From assembly GCA_048499805.1 (NCBI GenBank), contig JASNZF010000001.1, forward strand, positions 310,001 to 374,000: 64,000 nt of DNA, written 5' to 3'. Below, piece after piece: positions 24,162-30,106 of the stretch (its first letter is position 1; the number at the start of each line of letters is the position of its first letter). Origin of the DNA: JAWXBA01 sp048499805. Lineage in GTDB: Bacteria; Gemmatimonadota; Gemmatimonadetes; Gemmatimonadales; GWC2-71-9. The translations under genes were made by a program, and so were the position numbers. The notes under the pieces are model-generated. The model did not search any database, was not told the origin of the DNA, and saw only the letters and a list, made by a program, of their open reading frames with translations.

Positions 24162-26888
24162 GATCGAGGCTCCACCTCCCTTCCAGAACGCGGCTACCGG
24201 CTCCTGCTCCGCCTCTACCCCAGGCGGTTCCGGGAGGAAGCCGAACCCGAACTGATCGCCACCTTCCGGGACGGATGGCGGGAGACCGCCGGAGCCGGAC
24301 GGCTGGCGCAGGCCCGATACCTCAGGCTGATCCTGGCCGACCTCAGTCGCACCCTGGTACTGGAATGGACGCCGTCCTGGCGCCAGCCGCCGACCGGACA
24401 GTTGTGGGCCGGCAGTGGAATCTCCCCCGCAAGGAGCAACTCCCGCGTGGATACCCTCTGGCAGGATCTCCGCTATGCCCTGCGCACCTTGCGGGCGTCG
24501 CCCCTGGCCACGGTGGTGGCCGCAGTGACGATCGCGATCGGGGTGGGGGCGACGACCACGATATTCAGTGTGGCCAACGCCCTGCTGCTGCGCACCCCGC
24601 CGGGGATCGTGGCGCCCCGCGACCTGGTGACGGTGCACGCCGTGAGTCCCGATGGCTCGAGCTTCCATGCCTTCTCCCATCGCGGATTTGAGCATCTCCG
24701 GGAAGCCGGCGGCGGTTTGCAGGATCTGGCGGCGTGGAGCACCGCCCCTGCGGTGATCGCGACCGATGGCGACCCGGAACTGCTGGTCGGCATGGGGGTG
24801 AGCGCCAACTATTTCAGCCTGCTTGGGGCGCGGCCGGTCCAGGGCCGTCTCCTGGTGCCCGAGGATGACGCCGGAATCGCGGGGCCCCGGGTGGTGGTGT
24901 TGAGCCACGCGGCCTGGCAGCGTCGTTTCGCGGGGGATCCCTCGCTGGTGGGTCAGGTGATCAACCTCAACGGTGAACCGTTCACGGTGGTGGGGGTGGC
25001 CGAGCCGGGATTTCAGGGGCATGTGGTGGCGGTGGACGTGGCGGCCTGGATTCCGATCGGGGTCGGCCTGCCCCCCGAACGCGCGCCGGAGCTGGCCAAT
25101 CCACGTGCCAGTTGGATCGAGCTGCTGGGGCGCCTGGCGCCGGGTACCACGCCGGCCCAGGCTGCCGCGGCGCTGACCACCGTCCAGGCCCAGTTCATGG
25201 CGGGGGTGGGATTCGAGGGCCAGCGTGGGGTGGATGTGCGTCGGTACGCCCCGGTGCCGGCGCCAGCGCTGTTGCCGGTGGCGGGATTCCTGGGGATGCT
25301 GGTGATCCTGACCGGCCTGATCCTGCTGATCGCCAGCGCCAACGTGGCCAACATGCTGCTGGCGCGCGCTGCGGGGCGGGGGCGCGAGATCGCGGTGCGG
25401 CTGGCGCTGGGTGCCAGCCGGACTCGACTGGTGCGGCAGCTCCTGACCGAGAGCATGCTGCTGTTCGCGTTCGGCGGCGCCAGCGGGATCCTCGTCGCCG
25501 TCTGGCTCACCGGGGTGTTGAGCCAGGTGCGTCCTCCCATACCGGTTCCCATCCTCCTGGACTTCTCAGTCGACCTGCCAGTGCTGCTGGCCGCCCTCGC
25601 CCTGACCCTGCTGACCGGGATCACCTTTGGTCTGGCGCCGGCGCTGCAATCCACCCGGCCCGACCTGACCCGGTCGCTCAAGGATGAACCGGGGCTGGTC
25701 CGGGTGGGCCGACATCGGATCCGGGGTGCCTTCGTGGTGGCGCAGGTGGCTGCGACCACCCTGCTGCTGGTGGTGGCCGGGCTCTTCATCCGCACCTTGG
25801 GGCGCGCCGCCTCCATGGAGCTGGGGTTCGAGGTGGCTGGACTCCACGCGGTCATGTCCGACCTCCGCGTGCAACGGTACACGCCCGAGCAGACCCTGGC
25901 CTTCATCGAGGAGGTCCAGCGGCAGGCCGCCGAGCTCCCCGGGGTTACCTCGGCCGGCGCGATCGATATCCTGCCCCTCAACATGTCCAACCAGACGTCG
26001 GTACTGGCCATCGAGGGCCGCGATCCGGTCGAGGGCGTGGGCCGCTTCGAGACCGACTTCGCCCGGGCCACGCCGGGGTACCTGGGCACCATCGGCATTC
26101 CGATCGTCCGAGGTCGAGGGCTGGCCCCCACCGACCGGGACGGTGGGCCGGCCGTGGCGGTGATCAACGAGGCCCTGGCCCGGAGGGTATGGCCCGGCGA
26201 GGACCCCGTGGGGAAACTGATGCAGTTCGGGTCCTTCACCGAGGGCACCCTCACCGAGGTGGTCGGGGTGGCTCGCGACAGCAAGTACCGAAGCCTGGGT
26301 GACCGGAACCGGCCCATGGTGTATCTCGCAGCGGCACAGCAGGCCCCGCGGGACATGGCCCTGCTGGTGCGCACGGCGCCGGGCGGGCCGGATCCGGCCC
26401 CCGCACTCCGTGCCCTGGTTCGCCAACTCGATCCTGATCTTCCCCTGCTCATCAATCGACCGTACCGGGAGGTAATCGGCATTTCGCTGCTTCCCAACCG
26501 GATTGCCACCCTCGTGGCAGGTGTCTTTGGCGTCACCGGCCTGGTGCTGGCCACCGTGGGGCTCTACGGGGTGCTCGCCTTTACCGTGCAGCGCCGCCGC
26601 CGCGAGATCGGGGTCCGCATGGCGCTCGGCGCTGGCAATGCCCGGATCCGTCGGCTGGTGCTCCGCGATGGGATGCGGCTGACGGGAATCGGACTCCTGG
26701 TGGGCCTTGCCACCGCGGCGCTGGTGGGCCAGCTGCTGGGTGGTCTGCTCTTGGGCCTCAGTCCGCTCGACCCGGTGACCTATCTCGGCATTGCTGCCCT
26801 GATGCTGACCACCGCCTTGCTGGCATGCCTTGAACCGGTGCGCCGCGCCCTGCGGACCACGCCGGTGGAGGTGCTGCGCCATGACTGA
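24153..26888 (+). CDS. ADOP-type ABC transporter permease
   Basis: A 911-residue inner-membrane protein. Residues about 10-90 form the cytosolic segment found in PadR-linked permeases (GYRLLLRLYPRRFREEAEPELIATF). Two MacB_PCD/FtsX modules follow, each with a large outer domain and helices at about 105-130, 390-520 and 780-905. Conserved blocks include AVRLALGASRTRLVRQLLTE, EIGVRMALGAGNARIRRLVL and the closing TTPVEVLRHD. Such permeases work with MacB-like ATPases to move peptides, lipids or antibiotics, or to transmit force; the substrate is unknown. GTG at 24153 fits the family's N terminus. Upstream codons to TTG 24063 do not look coding. Its end overlaps padR by 8 bp. Confidence 0.88.
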   Translation: MDIDRGSTSLPERGYRLLLRLYPRRFREEAEPELIATFRDGWRETAGAGRLAQARYLRLILADLSRTLVLEWTPSWRQPPTGQLWAGSGISPARSNSRVDTLWQDLRYALRTLRASPLATVVAAVTIAIGVGATTTIFSVANALLLRTPPGIVAPRDLVTVHAVSPDGSSFHAFSHRGFEHLREAGGGLQDLAAWSTAPAVIATDGDPELLVGMGVSANYFSLLGARPVQGRLLVPEDDAGIAGPRVVVLSHAAWQRRFAGDPSLVGQVINLNGEPFTVVGVAEPGFQGHVVAVDVAAWIPIGVGLPPERAPELANPRASWIELLGRLAPGTTPAQAAAALTTVQAQFMAGVGFEGQRGVDVRRYAPVPAPALLPVAGFLGMLVILTGLILLIASANVANMLLARAAGRGREIAVRLALGASRTRLVRQLLTESMLLFAFGGASGILVAVWLTGVLSQVRPPIPVPILLDFSVDLPVLLAALALTLLTGITFGLAPALQSTRPDLTRSLKDEPGLVRVGRHRIRGAFVVAQVAATTLLLVVAGLFIRTLGRAASMELGFEVAGLHAVMSDLRVQRYTPEQTLAFIEEVQRQAAELPGVTSAGAIDILPLNMSNQTSVLAIEGRDPVEGVGRFETDFARATPGYLGTIGIPIVRGRGLAPTDRDGGPAVAVINEALARRVWPGEDPVGKLMQFGSFTEGTLTEVVGVARDSKYRSLGDRNRPMVYLAAAQQAPRDMALLVRTAPGGPDPAPALRALVRQLDPDLPLLINRPYREVIGISLLPNRIATLVAGVFGVTGLVLATVGLYGVLAFTVQRRRREIGVRMALGAGNARIRRLVLRDGMRLTGIGLLVGLATAALVGQLLGGLLLGLSPLDPVTYLGIAALMLTTALLACLEPVRRALRTTPVEVLRHD

Positions 26889-27228
26889 AGAGGCCGCCGG
26901 GCTGCCGATGTCGCCCCGGGTCTTTGCCATTCTCCTCCTGCTGGCCCGGGAGCCGTGCCATGGTTATCGGCTCATGCAGGACCTGCGCGCGGGAATCGCC
27001 GGTGAATCGTGGGTGGTGGGTCCGGCCACCCTCTATCGCACCCTGCGCGACCTGGAGCTGCGTGGTTGGATCCGGGGCAAGGATGGTCAAGCCGGTTCGA
27101 GCGGCGGCCCACCCCGGCGGGAGTACCGGTTGACAGACGCCGGGCGAAAGGTGGCCAGCGCCGAGGTGGCCCGGATGACCCGGCTGGTTGGGGTGGCGGT
27201 GCGCCAGCAGCTGGTGACACCAGGCTGA
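26881..27228 (+). CDS. PadR family transcriptional regulator
   Basis: A 115-residue winged-helix regulator of the short PadR type (PF03551). It shows AILLLLAREPCHGYRLMQDL in the recognition region, GPATLYRTLRDLELRGWI in the winged helix, and REYRLTDAGRKV after the wing. Its ATG lies inside the permease's last codons, so it is cotranscribed with it. PadR proteins of this kind usually repress the operon they belong to, and the palindrome at 24143-24161 fits such autoregulation. It ends 12 bp before the convergent radical-SAM gene. Confidence 0.9.
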   Translation: MTEEAAGLPMSPRVFAILLLLAREPCHGYRLMQDLRAGIAGESWVVGPATLYRTLRDLELRGWIRGKDGQAGSSGGPPRREYRLTDAGRKVASAEVARMTRLVGVAVRQQLVTPG

Positions 27229-27240
27229 ACGGGGCCGCGG

Positions 27241-28290
27241 CTACTCCGAAGGGCCGACGGCCGGATCCTCTCCCACGATGGCGGCCATCCTCCGGCGCAG
27301 TGCGTCCTGGTACGGGCGCCCCAGGTGCTGGCGGTGGCGATATCCTGCGGTGTACCGATCGACCAGTTCGGGAAACTCCTCCGCCAGGAGCGGGAGGAAC
27401 CGGGCGCGGGCCGCCGGGTTGAGCCGGAGCGCCGACTCACGAACCCAGCGGGCTCCCGCCGCCCGCGCCGCCCGGACCAGCGCGGCCAATTGTTCCTTCG
27501 CGTCGGTGATGCCCGGCAGCACCGGCGCCAGCATCAGGCCGGTCGGGATACCGGCATCGGCCAGGACCCGAAGCGCCCGGAGCCGGGCCCGGGGGGTTGG
27601 GGTGCGGGCTTCAAGACGCCGGAGCAGCGCCGGATCCAGCGCTGAGAGGGAGATGTGCACTGAGAGCCGGTGCTGCCGGCTCAACTGTGCCAGGAGATCC
27701 CGGTCACGGGCCACCAGCGGGGACTTCGTGATGATGCCAATGTGTAGCCCCTGGTAGCCCGCCAGCACCTCGAGGATCCCCCGGGTGACCCGGAATCGCC
27801 GCTCGGCGGGCTGATAGGGGTCGGTGGCGGTCCCGATGACCAGGGGGAGCCCACCGAGACGTGAGGGGTCCAAGGTGCGAGCCAGCACCCGTGGGGCGTC
27901 GCGCTTGACCAGGATCTGGGATTCAAAGGGGGGGCGGGAAGCAAGGGTGGCGCGACGACCGTTCGACGCAGGAGAGGTTGGCGACCAACACCGTGACGCC
28001 GCCCGATCCCCACGCACACCCAAGCTTGCACCCATACTAACCTCATTGGCCGCCGCACGCCTCTCCAGGGCCCAGCGATGGGTATCCCGGGCATAGCAGT
28101 AGCTGCAGCCGAACTCGCAGCCAATAAAGGGGTTAAGTGACCAGAACTGCATCCCGGTGGTGGCCGGCGGATTGAGCACCCGGCCGGTCGGGAGGCCCAC
28201 GAAGGCGGTTCCCCGCCCCCGCTCCTCCAGCAGCGGCCAGGGCGGGGGGCCCTCCTCCAGCGTCAACCGGAACTGGGGGTCCTGACTCAC
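27241..28290 (-). CDS. Radical SAM protein of the PA0069/Rv2578c (SplB-like) type
   Basis: A 349-residue protein. The [4Fe-4S] cluster motif is CEFGCSYC (Cys58, 62, 65) after NPFIGCEFGC, followed by GTATDPYQPAERRFRVTRGILEVL, ITKSPLVARDRDLL and SLSALDPALLRRLEARTP, all typical of the family related to spore photoproduct lyase. The reaction is unknown. Residues about 75-120 (RRAAANEVSMGASLGVRG...) look like an insert where relatives go straight from THRYLE-like to DFESKI-like sequence. The GTG at 28290 overlaps the zinc-ribbon gene's stop (GTGA). A longer frame to 28446 overlaps that gene and is rejected. Confidence 0.85.
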   Translation of the reverse strand: MSQDPQFRLTLEEGPPPWPLLEERGRGTAFVGLPTGRVLNPPATTGMQFWSLNPFIGCEFGCSYCYARDTHRWALERRAAANEVSMGASLGVRGDRAASRCWSPTSPASNGRRATLASRPPFESQILVKRDAPRVLARTLDPSRLGGLPLVIGTATDPYQPAERRFRVTRGILEVLAGYQGLHIGIITKSPLVARDRDLLAQLSRQHRLSVHISLSALDPALLRRLEARTPTPRARLRALRVLADAGIPTGLMLAPVLPGITDAKEQLAALVRAARAAGARWVRESALRLNPAARARFLPLLAEEFPELVDRYTAGYRHRQHLGRPYQDALRRRMAAIVGEDPAVGPSE

Positions 28291-28439
28291 CCGCAGCGCC
28301 CCCAGCCACAGCAAAGACAGTGGAGGCACCCGGAGTTGCGCGCCACCGGGCCGGCGCACTCCGGGCAGACCCGGATCAGCGGGGCGGTCAGGGGATTGGG
28401 GCTGGAACTGCTCGATTCGCTCGGTGTCCGCGGTTCCAT
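28287..28439 (-). CDS. 50-residue zinc-ribbon protein coupled to the radical SAM gene
   Basis: A small frame from ATG 28439 with GAAGGAAGG as ribosome site. It encodes a Ser/Pro-rich leader, then a zinc ribbon: VCPECAGPVARNSGCLHCLCCGWGRCG with C-x2-C, C-x2-C and C-x2-C-type knuckles. Similar CPECG...CxxCGYSxC ribbons occur in many small proteins and at the C termini of some ribonucleotide reductases. Its TGA overlaps the GTG of the radical-SAM gene, so the two are coupled. The candidate SOS box lies 15 bp before the start codon. In a naive call this gene is hidden under an extended radical-SAM frame. Confidence 0.75.
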   Translation of the reverse strand: MEPRTPSESSSSSPNPLTAPLIRVCPECAGPVARNSGCLHCLCCGWGRCG

Positions 28440-28454
28440 CGTGCACCGGCCTTC

Positions 28455-28498
28455 CTTCGGTGTATGTTCGGCTTGACGTAACCGAAGATACACCGAAG
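28455..28498. promoter_or_regulatory. Inverted pair of candidate SOS/LexA-type boxes
   Basis: CTTCGGTGTATGTTCGG (28455-28471) and, 10 bp later on the other strand, CCGAAGATACACCGAAG (28482-28498). The two arms are inverted copies with one mismatch. They surround the minus-strand promoter of the zinc-ribbon/radical-SAM pair and face the plus-strand gene at 28580. Confidence 0.6.
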
Positions 28499-28514
28499 CT
28501 GGTGCCGGTGTCAA
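28485..28514 (-). promoter_or_regulatory. Promoter of the zinc-ribbon/radical-SAM pair
   Basis: On the minus strand: consensus TTGACA (28514-28509), 18 bp, TATCTT (28490-28485). The -10 lies within the right-hand operator arm, and the left-hand arm covers the start of the transcript. Confidence 0.6.
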
Positions 28515-28579
28515 TGATGGCGGTTTCTTTGGGTTCCAGTCCGCCAGGGCCGGAGCCGACCCGACTTCAGGAGGCGCGC

Positions 28580-29029
28580 ATGACCGGGAATCAACCGATC
28601 CAGAATGGCAGGGCGGAGCCGTTCCTCGGCAACCTCCACCGAAGTGTCGGGGTGGCCGCCCTGATCCTGTTCATCGGCACCGGGGCCTGGATGCACTTCC
28701 GCTACGACCATCTCCGCGGGATGACTGACGCCACCCGCCTGCTCTTTCGCTCCACCCACATCTACCTGCTCCTCGCCGCCTTGCTCAATGTGGCGATGGG
28801 CCTGGGATACCGGGCAGCGCCAGGGGGCTGGCCAGCGGTACTCCAGCGGATCGGGTCGGCGCTGCTCCTGCTCACCCCCCTGCTGTTTCTTGCCGGCTTC
28901 CTCAGCGAGCCCTGGCTCGGCGACCTCCAGCGCCCCTGGTCTCGACCCGGCATCTATGCCTGCCTGGCCGGCGTACTGCTGCACCTGATCGCACAGGGAT
29001 TGGGACGAGAATCCCCAGGGGCCGACTGA
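28580..29029 (+). CDS. Four-helix membrane protein, unknown function
   Basis: A 149-residue protein with four predicted helices (about 21-38, 58-76, 88-108 and 121-140). Charged, Trp-containing loops join them (AWMHFRYDHLRGMTDATRLLFRSTHIY). Paired His residues in helices 1 and 2 could bind haem or metal, but I do not recognise the family. CAGGAGGC precedes the ATG at 28580. It is divergent from the radical-SAM pair and shares the double operator region, so it might belong to the same regulon. Confidence 0.7.
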   Translation: MTGNQPIQNGRAEPFLGNLHRSVGVAALILFIGTGAWMHFRYDHLRGMTDATRLLFRSTHIYLLLAALLNVAMGLGYRAAPGGWPAVLQRIGSALLLLTPLLFLAGFLSEPWLGDLQRPWSRPGIYACLAGVLLHLIAQGLGRESPGAD

Positions 29030-29044
29030 CCCCAAGCGGTGAGA

Positions 29045-29170
29045 CTTCCCCCACCCCCCACCCCCCACTCCCCCTCACCCAGCCACCGCCCCCAGCCCCC
29101 AGTCCCCAGTCCCCAGTCCCCAGCCCCGACACCCGATACCCGATACCTATTCCCTATTCCCCACTCCTCC
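29045..29170. repeat. Heptad array, C-rich type (array e)
   Basis: Eighteen 7-bp units in unbroken register, drifting in sequence: CACCCCC, CACTCCC, CGCCCCC, AGCCCCC, AGTCCCC (three identical), AGCCCCG, ACACCCG, ATACCCG, ATACCTA, TTCCCTA, TTCCCCA, CTCCTCC. It fills most of the 156 bp between two co-directional genes and ends 15 bp before the exonuclease start. Confidence 0.9.
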
Positions 29171-29185
29171 CCAATCTTCCCTCTC

Positions 29186-30082
29186 ATGCCTACCCCGGAC
29201 CACGAAGCGATGGCCGCCACGCTCGAGGCGACTGGACGCTACCAGGTGCTCCGTCGCCTCGAGCCCACCCGCCGGTGGCACGAGCCGGACGGTGCCGAGC
29301 TCAAGACCGCCGTCGTGGTCGACGTCGAGACGACCGGCCTCGACCAGGATCGCGATGCCATCATCCAGTTCTGTGGCATTCCCTTCACCTATGCCCCGGC
29401 GACGGGACGGATCTACGAGGCCGGAGCGCCCCTGACCGGATTTGATGATCCCCAGCGGCCCATCCCGCCCCTGATCACCGCGCTCACCGGGATTACCGAC
29501 GCCGATGTGGCGGGCCAGCGCCTGGACGAGGGCGCGATCGCCGCCCTGCTGGAACCGGCGGTGCTGGTCATTGCCCATAATGCCGGCTTCGACCGGCCGT
29601 TCATCGATGCCCGCCTCGCCGGGCCATTCCGGGACAAGCACTGGGCCTGCTCGGTGGAGGGGATTCCGTGGCAGCAGTACGGCTTCAAGTCGCGCAGCCT
29701 GGAATTCCTGATGTACCGGCGCCACCAGATGTTCTTCGATGCCCACTCCGCCGAGGCCGACTGCCAGGCGCTCCTCCATGCGCTCGCGATGCCGTTCGAG
29801 GATGGGGCGCTGCCGATGGGGCTACTGCTGGAGGGAGCCCGCCGCCGGACGGTCCGGATCTGGGCGATCGGCTCGCCGATCGAGCAGAAGGACATGCTCA
29901 AGGCGCGGCGCTATCGCTTCAATGGTGGGCAGGACGGGCGTCCCAAGGCGTGGTTCTGCGAACTGCCGGAGGGCGAGGAAAGCGAGGCGGAGCTGGCCTG
30001 GCTGCGGGAGAACATCTACGGGGGCCGGGACGGTTGGAAACTCGAAAAGGTGGATCCCCGGACCCGCTACGCCCGCGGATAG
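29186..30082 (+). CDS. DnaQ-type 3'-5' exonuclease
   Basis: A 298-residue DEDDh exonuclease domain protein. Catalytic blocks are VVVDVETTGL (Exo I, Asp/Glu near 44-46), IAHNAGFDRPF (Exo II) and HSAEADCQALLHAL (Exo III, His/Asp). The C-terminal 90 residues (TVRIWAIGSPIEQKDMLKARRYRFN...AWFCEL) form an extra domain seen in some DnaQ-like proteins. It could proofread or degrade 3' ends in repair. It is not the replicative epsilon subunit on this evidence. ATG 29186 follows the heptad array directly, with no clear Shine-Dalgarno sequence. Confidence 0.85.
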   Translation: MPTPDHEAMAATLEATGRYQVLRRLEPTRRWHEPDGAELKTAVVVDVETTGLDQDRDAIIQFCGIPFTYAPATGRIYEAGAPLTGFDDPQRPIPPLITALTGITDADVAGQRLDEGAIAALLEPAVLVIAHNAGFDRPFIDARLAGPFRDKHWACSVEGIPWQQYGFKSRSLEFLMYRRHQMFFDAHSAEADCQALLHALAMPFEDGALPMGLLLEGARRRTVRIWAIGSPIEQKDMLKARRYRFNGGQDGRPKAWFCELPEGEESEAELAWLRENIYGGRDGWKLEKVDPRTRYARG

Positions 30083-30106
30083 GGAACGGTCGCGCGGCGT
30101 CGTCGG

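Noticed and set aside
28291..28446. N-terminal extension of the radical SAM protein
   Set aside because: This stretch is better read in another frame as a zinc-ribbon gene with a ribosome site and a GTGA junction; the extension has no family match.
29045..29170. Possible CRISPR-like or microsatellite array
   Set aside because: Units are 7 bp and contiguous with no spacers; it is a drifting tandem heptad array, not CRISPR, and not a simple identical microsatellite.
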